Positions 1 to 14,099 of a DNA stretch of 64,000 bases are shown piece after piece (position 1 is the first letter of the stretch; every line of letters begins with the position of its first letter). The stretch spans positions 11,229,821-11,293,820 of the forward strand of contig NC_079312.1 of assembly GCF_029931775.1 (NCBI RefSeq). The letters run 5' to 3'. Source of the stretch: Euleptes europaea. Its lineage: Eukaryota; Chordata; Lepidosauria; Squamata; Sphaerodactylidae. The notes beneath the pieces are model-generated. The model searched no databases. It saw only the letters and a program-made list of their open reading frames with translations, and was not told where the DNA came from. The translations under genes were made by a program, and so were the position numbers.

Positions 1-717
1 ACTGGTTCAAGAATATGTTTATATCTCATCCAAATATGAAATAAGGAGGACCTGATTATATGGTTACGAAATGATGCTTGTATCTTGATTTTATCATACC
101 ACAAATAGCCATGCCATCCACTTATATTGTTAAAACCTTCAAGATCTAACAAACGCGAATTAGATAAGTTCATCCAGTCCTTTAGCCATACTAAAGTGGC
201 CGCTTCAGCATAGAGTTGAAAATTAGGTAATGCTAAACCTCCTCTAACTTTAGAGTCCACCAAGTGTTTGTAAGCAATCCTCGGCTTTTTCCCTTGCCAG
301 ATGAAATTTAATATATCTTTCCTCCAGGTGTCAAAATATTTAACATGTGATATTATAGGCACATTTTGGAATAAGAAAAGCATCCTTGGTAGAATATTCA
401 TTTGGACTGTTGATATACGTCCCAAAAGTGACAGCTTTTTATTTGACCAAATGATCATGTCAGTTTTTATTTTATCCCATAATTTAAGATAATTATTGGT
501 TATCAATTCTTTGTTCTTCGCAGAGACCCAGATTCCCAAATATTTGACCTTATTAGCCTTCTCCCAACCTGTATATGATGTAAATTCCTGCTGTTCTGTT
601 TCTGGTAGATTCTTGAATATTGTCTTTGTTTTTTCTTGATTAACTTTAAACCCCAATATTCTTCCAAAGTCGTCCAAAGTTTCCAGCAATATCTTCATTG
701 ATTGTGTTGGGTTTTCC
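1..717 (-). mobile_element. L1 LINE, ORF2 reverse transcriptase C-terminal part, cut by window edge
   Basis: Reading the minus strand gives an uninterrupted frame in the part checked (1-360), with the L1 ORF2 signatures WQGKKPRIAYKHLVDSK and GGLALPNFQLYAEAA followed by WLKDWMNL. This is the region after the reverse-transcriptase core of L1. The frame is still open at base 1, so the element continues outside the window. Its inner (5') end lies near 717, where the text changes to the 3' side of the zinc-finger array, so it is 5' truncated. The open frame over several hundred bases suggests a fairly young copy. Confidence 0.85.
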
Positions 718-787
718 AAAATTAACAGCATGCAATGAGATGAATTAAGCTGGCTAGATGCATTCAGGTGTAAGGGGCAGCTACAGC

Positions 788-2637
<1,850 letters not shown>

Positions 2638-2799
2638 CTGTAGGAGAGAGGCAGAAATCAAAGAAGAATGAAAAGGTAGAAATACCAGTTAGCAGGTACT
2701 ATCTAAAGTGAATGGTATGACCCAGGGCCAGAAGAAACCTCAACAATATCTAACTACACACCTGCATGTCTTGAAAAAGGAGAAACGGGAGGGGGTTTC

Positions 2800-3590
2800 T
2801 TGCTTCTCTTGCAGAAGTTGGCTCTGAAGGTTAATGTTTTCTCTAGTGTTAATGTAGGAGAATCATTTGTAGCTTTGGGGTTGGCTAGTTCAAATCATTC
2901 CTCACAGATCAGACACAAAGGCTGCTGTGGGAGACCAGTTATCGTCAGCATGGGACCGAGACTGGAGTTCTACAGGGAGCAATCCTATCCCCCATGCTTT
3001 TACATAAAGCCCTTAGTACAAATCACTTGTAGCTTTGGGGTTGAATGTCATCAATATGCGGATCATACCCAGCTCTATATATCTTTATACAGTCCCTCTT
3101 GTGCTAGGGTAGAGGTCCTGAATAACTGGCTCCTGGCTGCTGTAGTAAATTGGCTAAAAGTGAACAAATTGAAACGAAACCCTGAAAAGACAGAGTTCAT
3201 GCTGGTTGGGAAGGTGGGGATCTTGGACACTGAACTCCCCACTTTTGATGGAGTTTGTGTGACCCTTCCTGGCTCTTTTAAGTGCCTTGAGGTTATACTG
3301 CACCCAACTTTATTACTGGAGAAGAAGCTTAATGGACCTGTTGAAAAAGCTTTCTTCCAACTCAGCCTAGCCCAAAGATGGCAGCTGGGTCCCTGCCACG
3401 GTACCTTCAAGACTAGACCACTGCACTGTACACTGGTCTCCCCTCAAGATAAATTCAGCAACTCCAGCTTTTGCAGAATGCCACAGCTTGGCTATTATCA
3501 CTGGCAACGTTTAAGCAGAGGCTGGACATCAAGACAGAATGGGAAAAGAGATGCTTTTAAAAAAATCCTCAATTTTTAAAAAACAGCTGT
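2800..3590 (+). mobile_element. L2/CR1-group LINE fragment in the intron of KZFP A
   Basis: The translation contains GVECHQYADHTQLYISLYS, then NNWL..VNKLKRNPEKTEFMLVG and a tail with LLLEKKLNGPVEKAFFQL. This matches the F/YADD-box and thumb region of jockey-group (L2/CR1-like) reverse transcriptases, with YADD changed to YADH. The first bases from 2638 to about 2930 are ordinary intron shared with the B copy. In the B copy (56210-56490) the same LINE fragment is shorter because about 540 bp after the catalytic box is missing. The exact LINE clade is not certain. Confidence 0.7.
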
Positions 3591-3845
3591 TGTTTAAAGA
3601 AAGGGGGGAAAGGTGGACAGACTGGAGCCATGGACAGATATTTTCAGGAAATGAACCAGGTTTTAATAAAAATCAAAAGTAAAATGGGGGTTTAAGAATG
3701 AAATGTCCGCTGCTAGGCAACCACATAGTCTTGTCAGCCTTCCAGCGTTGATTTCTATCAGTTATATGCAGGGGGAGGGGACAAGGCCCTTCCAGGGCAG
3801 CTCTGGCCTTTCAGGGGCCCCTTATGTGGGCCAGGCCCAGCAGCA

Positions 3846-4050
3846 ATCATAGAAGAAGAAGAGTTGCTTTTTATATGCTGACTTTCTCTACCACATAAGG
3901 GAGAATCAAACCGGATTACAATCACCTTCTCTTCCCCTCTCCACAACAGATACCCTGAGTGGTAGGTGGGGCTGAGAGAGCTCTAAGAGACCTGTGACTA
4001 GCCCAAGGTCACCCAGCTGGCTTCATGTGGAGAAGTAAGCCGGGCAATGT
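3846..4050 (-). repeat. tRNA-derived SINE (MIR-like family), partial
   Basis: The text runs from GAAGAAGAGTTGCTTTTTAT through the pyrimidine-rich middle to GTCACCCAGCTGGCTTCATG. It is the reverse strand of the same SINE seen full length at 21475-21774 and 60424-60733. The tRNA-like head is missing. The same copy is present in the B duplicate at 56727-56925, so it is older than the duplication. Confidence 0.75.
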
Positions 4051-4139
4051 GATATTACATGACATCATGACTTACCCAGGACGGGCTGCATGCTCCTGGT
4101 GTACAGCACCCACACCACAGAAGCCAGACTGGTGTCCCA

Positions 4140-4880
4140 TGTAGAATTTCAGTCTCGATTCTGGGAGACCCAGCTTCGAATTGCCATTTTGGCATGGAAG
4201 CTTACTGGGTGACTTTACGCCAGCACATTTACACCCAGCCTAACCGACCTCACACGGTTGTTGTGGGGATAAAATGGAGGAGAGGAGGATTGTGTAAGCC
4301 TCTTTAGGTTGGTGGGTGGGTGGGAAGGTAGTAGAGAAGAAAACCCAGAAAGCTGAGGACACAAGGACTGCCAGAAGGAGATAAATCATGTGGGGATGGG
4401 ATACAGGGGAAAGTCCCCACAAGTCCTTGCAGGTTGCCCACTGTACAACTGGGTCCAGCCCAGCACAGCTTAACTGGAACAGATTTTTCCTGTGTAGAGG
4501 CTGCCACCAGGAGGGGTCTGACTAGGATCATGGAAATCTGAGTTCAGATCCCCCCTCTGCCACAGAAGGTTGCCAGCTGACTTTCACCCAGTCACATGCT
4601 CTCAGCTAGACCTACCTCACAGACTTGTTGTGAGGATGAAATTGAGAGAAGAGCAAAGCCACATTGTGTACCAAATGAAGGAGAAAGGCAGCACATATAA
4701 AGGGGGTTTAAGAACGCCCCCATGCTCTCAGACCCGGTGTGGTGGGATGGTTAGAGGGTCTGATTAGGATCAAAGAGACTTAGTGACCTAGCTGACCCTG
4801 GGCCACTCACATCTCTCAGCCACATCTACCTCACAATGTAAGCTGCTTTTGGTCCCCTTTGAAGAGGAATATGGGGTACA
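4140..4880 (+). repeat. Three adjacent degraded tRNA-derived SINE remnants
   Basis: Three stretches near 4140-4330, 4505-4710 and 4730-4880 each carry the pattern of a tRNA-like B box followed by a CORE/MIR-like middle (CTCACANGGTTGTTGTGAGGAT and similar). All three recur in the same order at 58150-58860 in the duplicate B block, so they predate that duplication. Confidence 0.55.
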
Positions 4881-5593
4881 AATAATAATCTTCCCTCTGC
4901 TGTTTGCAGTGGAGTAACAGTTGCCTGTTTGTGGCAGGCAGAAATCATCAGAAAATAGAGGAGCACAGACAGATACAGGGCTGGTGAACGGAGAAAGCAG
5001 GTTAGACCTGTAGAAAATAAGCAAATGGCTACAAGCCACAGTGACTGAAAGGAACTGCCATATTTAAAGGCAGCAAACTCATGAAGAGTAGTGCTGGGAG
5101 GCAGCATCAGGTGAAGGCCTCGGCCTCTCTTATCTGTTTCTTGGCCACTCCAGGGCAACTGATCAGCCGCTGTGTGAAACGGGACGCTGGACTAGATGGA
5201 CAATTGGACTGATCCAGCTAAGCTCTTCTTGAATTCTTAGAAAAAGAGAAACGGGAGCCAGTTTTTCAGAGATTTCAGCTGAACAAGTGGAAGCCCTGTT
5301 TTGTTTTTCGAGGGGAAGAAAGAGGGTTCCTGTCTGGGGCAGGGGGCCAAAGGAGGAAAAAGTTCACCTCCTCACACTTCCAAGCTTCTAGAGAGATATT
5401 CCCGAACATGCAGAACAGCCTGAAAGTATTTAGTGATTTCATTTTCAGGCATTGTAACACTCCCTGGTGGGGGAGTTCCCTTCCTTCCTCTGTGGAAAAG
5501 GAGATTGTGTCCTGACATGCAAGAGGGCCAAAGGAAGATGTTGCCACCTCCTTTCTTTTTCCGTGTTCATGATAAAACTGAAAAGTTCCTTAC

Positions 5594-5723
5594 CCAGAGA
5601 GCCCAACGTTTCGTAATTTTCTTCCATAACTTCCCAGAAGAGTTTTCTTTGGCCTGGTTCCAGCAGAGTCCATTCCTCCTCCGTGAAGAACACGGCCACC
5701 TCCTCAAAGGACATTGTGAACCT
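5594..5723 (-). CDS. KZFP A: KRAB-A box exon
   Basis: A 130-nt exon on the minus strand, bounded by tttcag at 5724-5725 and a GT donor at 5592-5593 (TGG|GTAAGG). It encodes [15 protein letters not shown], then [20 protein letters not shown] and TLGSL, a complete KRAB A box. In mammals this box recruits TRIM28 to silence chromatin. Here the mammalian MLE motif reads MEE, as in the other copies in this window, so TRIM28 binding cannot be assumed. The exon starts at phase 0 and ends at phase 1, which fits the acceptor of the finger exon at 2637. No KRAB-B box was recognised downstream. The exon itself is intact although its finger exon is decayed. Confidence 0.9.
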
Positions 5724-7320
5724 CTGAAAGAGGAAAATATGGCCCAGTTGATCATTTATTTGTGTTCCCGAGCATCCAAGGAAGAAGAATCCCATCGGCC
5801 ACTCAATCGATTAAAAGAACGCAATACACAAAACCAATGGCAAGGAAATTGCATTAGTTTTTTTCAGCTTCTGACAGTTATAATATGCTGGAAGTTTCCA
5901 TGAAATACAACTCAGACATTTGAAAAAAACTGGGCTTCTTTTGGTAAAGTCTAATTAAATGTAAAAAAACCCCAACAACTCCTAATGGACTGTTAAGCTG
6001 ACACTATCCTATCCTGAACATTTAAACCCAAACAAACTGGCTTAATTAAGGTCAACATGTCTTTTGTTCTATTTTTCCTATTTTCACAAACCCAAAGCAT
6101 ACCCATCCCAGGCCATGTGATCCTTGGGTCTTGGAGGGTGACAGATGCAGGGCACAGAACATCCAGTACAAACCTGCTGCCTCAGAGATCCTCCCAGATA
6201 TTTGTGCATTGTGGAATTACTGAAGTTTGTAAAACATGCACTTGAACTGCAAGGCAGCTGTTGTATGATCTCAACAGATTTGGTTTACCAAACAAAAATC
6301 CTGTTTAAGAAAAATCACTAAATTGGAGGTGGGGGAATTATTCTTTCTTAAAATATCTTATTTTTTAATTAAATATAGGTGCAGAGTTCTAAGCTGCAGT
6401 ACTGCAGTCCAAGCTCTGCTCACCACCTGAGTTCGATCTTGACGGAAGTCGGTTTCAGGTAGCCAGCTCAAGGTGGACTCAGCCTTCCATCCTTCCGAGG
6501 TCGGTCAAATCAGTACCCAGCTTGCTGGGGAGGGGGTAAAGGGAAGATGACTGGGGAAGGCACTGGCAAACCACCCCGTAAACAAAGTTTGCCTAGTAAA
6601 TGTCTGGATGTGACATCACCCCATGGGTCAGGAATGACCCGGTGCTTGCACAGGGGACCTTTACTTTTTTACAGAACAAAAAATCAACTACACAACAAAA
6701 AAAACACAAAAGAACTATATAGCAACCTCTTATTCAAAATAAAAGATGATACCATCAAGTTATGATACAGAAAAAAACACACACACAACAACAACAAAAG
6801 AGAAAATACAGGGGGGATGTTTCCCTATAAGATGGAAGAGACTTTACCTATTCATTTCTAAGAAAAAAAGAAAAATATTCATCCTTTTATATAACTATCC
6901 AATACTTTCTTCAGAATTTTCATGGAAGGGCCTTCCACCACTCAAGACAATTCTTGAACAAGCTATGCTCTTGAAATTCTATCAAATAAATTATCTTAAA
7001 GCCCTCTTTCCTTTTCCTCCCCTTCTTTGCAATAAAACTATTATATGATCTCGACAGATTTTGGATTTCAAACATATGGGTTAAAGGCAAAAATAAGCAT
7101 ATGGCAGAAAAATCACTCAGTTGTGGGCGGGGGAATTATTCTGATGTAGAATCATAAAATGAAAGCAAGGAGCTTCAAGGTGACCGCGGGAGTTGGGCTG
7201 CCAAACATGAAAGGAATGGAAACATCCCGGCCCACATTAGCTCAAGAAAATCCCTCTAATATTTTGCGACGGGAGTGATGGTTTACACCTGAGAAGCCAG
7301 GAGGGTGGCGGCAGCACAGA
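5724..7320 (-). other. 5' intron block of KZFP A with conserved cassette segments
   Basis: Segments at about 6050-6245 and 7120-7320 are homologous to blocks upstream of the other KRAB exons (17.2-17.8, 20.6-21.1, 29.6-29.9 and 46.9-47.4 kb). A typical shared phrase is CCCTCTAATATTTTGC. The stretch 6250-6340 recurs at 7030-7140, so a local duplication flanks the SINE and A-rich DNA between them. No coding exon is convincing here. Confidence 0.6.
6377..6670 (+). repeat. Sauria-type tRNA SINE
   Basis: A tRNA-like head with B box GAGTTCGATC is followed by GGTAGCCAGCTCAAGG, GACTGGGGAAGGCACTGGCA and a 3' part (GGGTCAGGAATGACCCGG) resembling the BovB tail. That design is the Sauria SINE of squamates. 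A second copy lies at 23188-23488. The head is diverged and A-rich DNA follows. Confidence 0.8.
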
Positions 7321-7329
7321 ATGGGAGGG

Positions 7330-10310
7330 TGGAGTAGACTATGGTGGCAAAATAGCACAAGGAGAGCTGTTTGCATAAACACCTACCGAGGAGAGTGAAC
7401 TCCACACACTCTGTGGCTGAGTTCTCCCTGAAGCTGCAACAGCTGTACAGCCAAGACCCAAGGGGGTGGACGAGCCATGACAAGTAAGCTGAGCACTGAA
7501 CCCCTAAACCACCTTTTCGCACTCCCTTTCCCTCTCCCAGGGTTGGCAGTCACCGTGGGCCAGTTGGCTCTAGCACTCTTGAGCGCCAGGCAAATAGCTT
7601 CAGAGCTGACACTTTGACTTGACCTCGACTCCACTCATAGAGGGATGTGATGCACTGGAAACAGGACAGATGTGCAACTGTTTCCCATCCCCTGCAGGAA
7701 TGGGGATTCCCCGAAGGTCAGGGAGAGAGGGTGTGGGGGTGAGCAACGGCGCCCCAACAATCACAGTTCAATGTATCTCCAAAGACAACTCCTACCCTTC
7801 AGCAGGACCCACCTATGAGTGTTGGCTTTTGTAGAAACACCAGGCAGGTGTCAGAGGTGCCAACATTGCAACTTCAAAGCCAGAGAGGGCAAGGCAGCGG
7901 TGCCAATGCCACAGACCTCACCCTCAAAGGCTGCAGTCTGGACCGGTTGAACATCCCAGAGGATCCCGCCTTTGGCATTCTGCTATTGCCACCTGTGCCA
8001 TTTGTTGACAACAGAAAGCTGTGGGAGGCAATTCAACGGGTGAAGCTCTGCACGTGACTGGTAACCTTTCGCTCCACCCAGTGGCTTACCTGCCAAACAA
8101 ACCTGTGGGAATGGATCTGGCCTCTTCGTACAGCCCCTCTGGTTGGATAACTGCCTGACTGCAAGCTGCGGCAGGCCTGAGTGGCATGCGAGCTCATAAT
8201 AGTCCCAGAGGTGGATACAGTGGATGCTCCCACAACCCTTTGTCCCCCTTCACAGAGTTTTCCTGGCCTTGAGAACTGTTTTCTGCATCTCTGGAAGGGT
8301 GGCCGGGTGGGCTGGGTACGGAACACACAAAGGCCAGCGCAAATATCAGGCGCTGCAAGCTGCCTGCCTAGTTAAAGCAGGTTCCCCCCCTCCTTTGATG
8401 GTCCCAAGATAAGATGGGCACTGGATCCCAAGGCCACCCCCGCCTCCGTCCTGTGAGACACCTTCCAAAGTCCTGGAGGTGCCCATAAATGCCCGGGGGG
8501 TGGAGTGTTGCCCTGGGGAAGCCCTGGTTCTCAAGCAAGGGAAGGGGCCGCAGCGCTGAATGAGGTGGGGGCAGGAATCGGGGGGGGGGCAGAAACCCAG
8601 AACAGAATGGGGGTGTGAAGGGAGAAGGCACACTAGGGCCAGGGGAGAACGATCCACAGAAGAGGCCATTGCAGTGAGTGGAGTAGGGGGGGGGAGAGAG
8701 GGATGAGAAAGCATTTCAAATCCTCATGAAGAAATCAAACAAAACCCCATGTATATAGATGATTGTAAAAAGAAAAGTATATGGATTAGAATGACTTTAA
8801 GGTCCTTATGTACGCTCGAAAGCTGAACAATCATGCAAATACAGGGTTTGTCAAAGCAAACCTATAGAGAAGGAGGGAAAATAGAGCTGTTGTAGCGGTC
8901 CCTTTAACTTGGTAAGAAAAGAACCAATCAGGCAGCAGGGAGACTGTACCACTCTTATTGGCCCCTTTTAGTATCCTTCAACAGGAGCCAATCAAAAGTC
9001 AGATGTTCCAATCCCCCTTCAAACTGTAAGTAGAACTAGCTGAATCAGCAAGAGGTCAGACAGAGGAAGAACTCTGAAGGACTTCAGAAGACAGGGACAC
9101 AGCTGAAATCCAGACACCTGCGGCAGAGGCTTCCCTCAGGGGTGGAAGGAGCCTGAGAGCTGAGGGAGCTGCAGACCAGGGAAGGCTGAATAGCTGTGGA
9201 GAGAGCTAGGCCCCAGGAGCCTGACTACAGCCAGTCTTAAGGCAAAGTCCACAAAGGGAGCTGCTACACTGAAGTCCAGGGAAGAGGAGATTCCCCTCCC
9301 CTGTAAGCACTTGTGTCCACTGAAAGTCCAATAGCCACATCAAGAGACAGGTAGTCCAAAAGAGTTGGTTTATTGGTAACAGGTATGCAGAGCTTAGAAA
9401 TCAAAAGGCAGGAACGAAGGGGGAAGGGTGTACACTTGGTTATATGGAGAAACCCAGACAATACAGTCATAACAAGATAATACAGTTCAGACTACCAGGC
9501 TCCCACAAAGCTCCCAGGCCCTGAGAAGCTATGCCAGCTGGAGGCTGTTCTGGTAAACAACCTTGAAGCTGGAGGCAAATGGAGAATCTAAAAGTCAGCC
9601 TGACATCCCCATGAGAATGCTGGCAGAAAAGCCCTCAGAAGATTGTATGCAGGAATGCAGAACCTGTATGTAAGTATGCAGAACCAACTGTAAGTAAACA
9701 ACAGAAGATGACACTCTGGAGGGGGCCTTGGCAAGCTCCTCTCTCCGCCTCCAAGGGGTACCCATGGCCATCCCCACAGGGCATCCGGAAGCCGCTCCGA
9801 GGGCGACATCTGGCCACGCTGCCTCACACCCTTAAGAGGGTTGAGGGCCACATCTCCCATCTGCCCTTCCTACTCCCCTCCCCACAGCTTCTATGGGTGG
9901 CTGCTGCCAGGCTGTGCAGATCCCACTTTGAGGGGACTTGGGCAGGACTGCACAATTGGGAAGGGGGTCAGGATAGTGGGGGAAGGGTTGCCAGCTGCAA
10001 GTGGAAATATCCCTGGGGATCTGGGGGATGCCACCTGGAGTGGACGCCAATCTTGGTGGGGCACCTTCCACAGCATTCATGGTCTCCAGGGGAATGGATC
10101 TCAGCAGTGTGAGAGTTGGCTGCCATCTGAGGGGTCTCCTGTTCCTATCAGGAGCCTCCCATTTCTCATATGGTATCTTTAAAGAGGTTTTGGGGGGAAA
10201 AACATTGACTGACAGATCATATGCCTAGTCCCATCCCTCTCCTCCCCAGTTTGGTTCAGCCTCCTTGCTCAGCCTCCATGGCACTGACCCGATTGGTGGC
10301 ATCTGTCCTG
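7330..10310. other. Long stretch without a recognised gene
   Basis: No protein family, RNA gene or full mobile element was recognised. Many short open frames occur on both strands at 7.3-8.7 and 9.6-10.2 kb but none has a known motif. A cluster of three CCAAT-type boxes lies at 8925-9000. A dispersed repeat with GGTTGCCAGCTGCAAGTGG and CTCCAGGGGAATGGATCTC is at about 9985-10120, with kin at 19505-19720, 43410-43530 and 48290-48500. A short CA-rich tract follows at 10320-10350. Confidence 0.5.
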
Positions 10311-10529
10311 TACATCAGGTCCCCAGCACACACACACCCCACGACACACACACCAGCAGAGTAACGCAGCTCAACCTAAGATAACCCCCCCAAAAAAACC
10401 TCCATATACAGAAGCTTGATGTATTATATCTCCTCAGGCTTCTATCAGACTGGGCTGAATCTTTATCCATAATAAAGGGAGAGCAATGAGGATTCAGGAA
10501 TGGTAGGTCAACTATTGTAGTTGTCAATG

Positions 10530-12590
10530 GCATTTCGAGGTGTTCAGTGGGGTGCCAAAGGGCTCGGTTCTGGACCTGGTACTTTTCAATATTTTTATTA
10601 GTGATCTGGATAAGAGTGTGGAAGGACTACTCATTAAATTCGCAGATGACACCAAATTGGGAGCAGCAGCAAACACACCATAAGTTAGAGACAGAATTCA
10701 ATGAGATCTGAACACACTGGAAAAGTGGATGGTGAACAAGATGCAGTTGAACAAGGATAATTGCCGAGTTCTACATCTGGATAACATAAATGAAGGACAT
10801 GCATACTGGATGGGGGTACACTTCTGGGTAACAGTGTGTGTGAACAAGATCTGGGGGTACGAGTGGACCATAACTTAAATATGAGCAGCCAGTGATGCAG
10901 TGGGGAAAAAAGTTAATGCGATCTGGGCATGCATCAACAGAGGTATAACATCCAAATTGCAGGATGTCATAGATCCACTGTACACCACTTTGGTCAGGCC
11001 GCACCTGGGGCTTTGTGTGCAGTTCTGGAGGCCTCACTACAAGGATTTGGACAGAATTGAGTGGGTGCAGAGGAGAGCGACAAGTATGACCAGGGGCCTG
11101 GAGAACAAACTTTATGAGGAACGGCAGAGGGAGTAGTTTAGTCTGGAGAAGAGGAGGTTCAGGGGGGAAAATGATTGTTCTCTTTAAGTATTTGAAGGGC
11201 TGTCACTTAGACAGGGAGCTGTTCCTCTTGGCAGCAGAGGGTAAGACTCACAATAATGGGCTTAAATTGCAGGCAGAGAGGTACCAACTGGATATTAGGA
11301 AAACATTTTTACACTTAGAGTTGTTCAACAGTGGGATGAGATGAAGCGCAGTAAAAAAGTAGATTGGTTAACCTACAATCAAATGATTATGAAATTACGA
11401 CAAGACTGTTATCAACAGGCTAAACTAAAACAAAAATACAGAACTTGAAAATCTAATCAATAAAGAGACAGAACATATTTTGGGAAAAATCTACAAGTTA
11501 TTGCTTAAATTTGAAACAGAACAAGAGCAAGTTAAAGTATGCATGATTAAATGGATGGAAAATTTTAAGAAAGTGATAACAATGCAGAAATAGGAAAGAC
11601 TATGGACTAAGTCAATTAAATTTACTGCCAGTAATAATCTGCGACAAAACTGGTACAAACAATTCTTCAGGTGGTATATCACACCAATGGATATTAAGAC
11701 GATAGCAAAACTTGCCAACTTAGTGCTTGCCACTGCTGGAAATGCAAAGATAAAGACGGAACCTACTTTCATTTGTGGTGGACTTGTAAAAAGGTGAGAA
11801 TATATTGGATACAGATTCCTCAAGAAATGCAAAAGATTCTTAAGATCAAATTTCCAATGAATCCGGAAATTATGTTACTGGGGATAGAACCAGAGAATTT
11901 GGAAAACAATCATAGAGAACTTTTTGGATTATCTCACAACTGCGGCAAGGATAGTATTGGCAGCATCATGGAAACAAGAGACTGTTCCGGACTTAGAAAA
12001 GTGGCAACCAAAAATGGAAGAATTTGCAGTGATGGCCAGACTAATCAACATCCTGAAAGAAAGAACGATTGATGACTCACAGAAGAAATGGGAATGCTAT
12101 TTTTAACATGCTAATTGGAAAGTGTAGAATAAAAATTTAACAGAGATAGAAAATAATAGTCAATAATAATTGGAAAGTGTAGAATAAAAATTTAACAGAG
12201 ATAGAAAATAATAGTCATATTTTAAACAAGGTATAGATAAAGATAAATTTAGAGCATAAACATAGACAAGTTCAATAATGGTTAAGTAAGTATCATAACA
12301 ATAGAACAATGTTTATGTAAACTGATTCCTGAAGTAAGCGCAAAATGTATGAATGGAAGCGTATGTATGTTTGTTTGTTATCTTTTCTTTTGAAAATGTT
12401 ATTATCTTTAAAAACAACAACAGTGGAATCAGCTCCTAGGGAGGTGGTGAGCTCCCCCTCACTTGCAGCCTTTAAGCAGAGGCTGGACAAACACTTGTCA
12501 GAGATGCTGTAAGCTGATCCTGCGTTGAGTAGCAGGTTGGACTTGATGGCCTGTATGGCCCCTTCCAACTCCATGATTTTATGAATAGAC
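10530..12590 (+). mobile_element. CR1 LINE, 3' half, split by an L1
   Basis: The translation shows the CR1 reverse-transcriptase end: [34 protein letters not shown], then TTLVRPHLGLCVQFW and QRRATSMTRGLE. Several stops and frame changes show it is dead. It is interrupted at 11337 by an L1 and resumes at 12418 with the CR1 tail, ending in GGCCCCTTCCAACTCCATGA and a short ATT-rich end as is usual for CR1. Confidence 0.88.
11338..12417 (+). mobile_element. 5'-truncated L1 LINE inserted in the CR1
   Basis: The end of L1 ORF2 is readable: CWKCKDKDGTYFHLWW, the Cys-His motif near the L1 C terminus, then KFPMNPEIMLLGIEPEN and WKQETVPDLEKWQPKMEE, ending IDDSQKKWECYF. A 3' untranslated part follows, with a 55-bp unit repeated in tandem at 12113-12216. 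The element is flanked by CAACAGTGGGAT (11326-11337) and CAACAGTGGAAT (12418-12429), a target duplication with one mismatch, inside the CR1. Confidence 0.88.
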
Positions 12591-12787
12591 AAGAAATTGA
12601 CAACTTATGGTCCTTCCCCTCCCTTTTAAAAATCCATGTGGTTAATTAAAGCTAGTTTAGTGCTGAATGATGGTATAAAGGGTACCGATTTCCAAGAAAC
12701 ATTGGTTAAAGGCTGCAGTGCCTGCTCTCCTCTATTATTTAACTTAGGTTCAATGATCCCACGTCAAAATGCTTGTTAACTATGTAC

Positions 12788-14099
12788 CGTGTTTCCCCGA
12801 AAATAAGACACAGTCTTCTATTTATTTTTCCTCCAGAAGACACACTATGGCTTATTTTCAGGGGATGTCTTATTTTTATTAAGTATGGTACAACAATCTA
12901 CATTTATTCAAAGACTGCTTGCTGAAGCTTTTCCCCTATCCCCTGGTGTTTGTGTGGGGTGAGAGAGACCCACAGACTAGGGCTGTTGGAAAAAAAAATC
13001 GGTAAAATTCGTGCCTTTCCGCGCCTCCATGCAAAGCAACACATTTGCAACCATGCAAACCATTCAAAGCAACACGTTTGCAACCATGCAAAGTATCCAA
13101 AGCAACACCTGACGCCTGGGAGTTTGCAAACCATGGAAAGGGGCATGCAGTGTGAGGGGAAATTGCCTAACTTTGCCTGGTGGAAGTGCCTTCTGTAAGC
13201 TGAAAGGAAAGAAAGGATCCAAGCCTCTGCCTTCCTTTCTGCCACAGACTAAGAAAATAAATTAATCCAACAGGTGCAGAAGACAAATATCATTAACCCC
13301 AACACATGGATCCCAATGAATTTCAAATGCAGAGCTCACTCAAGAGAAAAACAGATTACCCTGCATGTGAACTAACTTTAATAACTTGGCCTAAAGGCAG
13401 CTAAATAAAAGGCTCCATGCAAAGCAACACATTTGCAACCATGCAAACCATTCAAAGCTATACATTTGCAACCATGCAAAGCATGCAAAGCAACACGTGA
13501 CGCCTGGGAGTTTGCAAACCATGGAAAGGGACAGAGGCAAGTACCGGTAGCTACCATATGCATAAGGAGCAGGAGGGGGTGGAATTTCTCCTTTTGCATA
13601 GGACTCGGGACCAGGCAAATGCACAACTGCACAACTGCAGCCCCCCCCCAAACCAGGGGTGCTGGGGGAGAGAGACCCACAGTGCTGAGTAAAACGGCAG
13701 CCACAGCTTTACTTCTTCCCCCTGAGGACACACAATACCTAAAGCAGAGCGTCCTGCTCCTCACTTCACTGAGACTTTTACTTTCAGTTTCTACCGGTAC
13801 GTCTCCCTCTATGCCTCAGCTTGCAACAAGCACAGAACGACCGGGAACTGACAGGGGGAGCCGACCTTGTTGATGGGGCTGCCCACACCTCTCCGGTCAC
13901 CTCTGAGATAGCAGCTGTCACGATGGGGCAGATGAGAAGGGCTGCCCGTCTTCTTTACCACTCCGCGCCGGTACGGTACGCTGCATAGCCACACCTATCA
14001 CTATGTCTTATTTTCGGGGTATGGCTTATATTGCGCAAATGCTTGGAAATCCTGCTACGGCTTATTTTATGGGTATGTCTTATTTTCGGGAAAACACGG
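12788..14099. mobile_element. Non-autonomous TIR element, Tc1/mariner-like, about 1.3 kb
   Basis: The left end CCGTGTTTCCCCGAAAATAA and the right end TTATTTTCGGGAAAACACGG are inverted repeats of about 24 bp, each bordered by TA, which fits a TA target site. Subterminal copies of TGTCTTATTTTCGGG occur at both ends. No transposase is visible. The centre (about 12976-13620) holds repeats of TGCAAAGCAACAC and a 100-plus bp stretch around GCCTGGGAGTTTGCAAACCA that is also found inside the hAT element at 32.7-33.0 kb. Confidence 0.75.

Noticed and set aside
5275-5593. A KRAB-B or SCAN exon after the KRAB-A exon
   Set aside because: No B-box or SCAN-like frame was found between the KRAB and finger exons in any of the units inspected.
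8346-8714. Minus-strand frame of 122 codons
   Set aside because: Pro/Ser-rich translation of purine-rich DNA without a motif or a paralogue to support it.
8891-9268. Possible LTR (TGTAGCGGTCCC...GCTGCTACA with three CCAAT-type boxes)
   Set aside because: The ends are suggestive, but no target duplication and no AATAAA were found and no second copy exists in the window.
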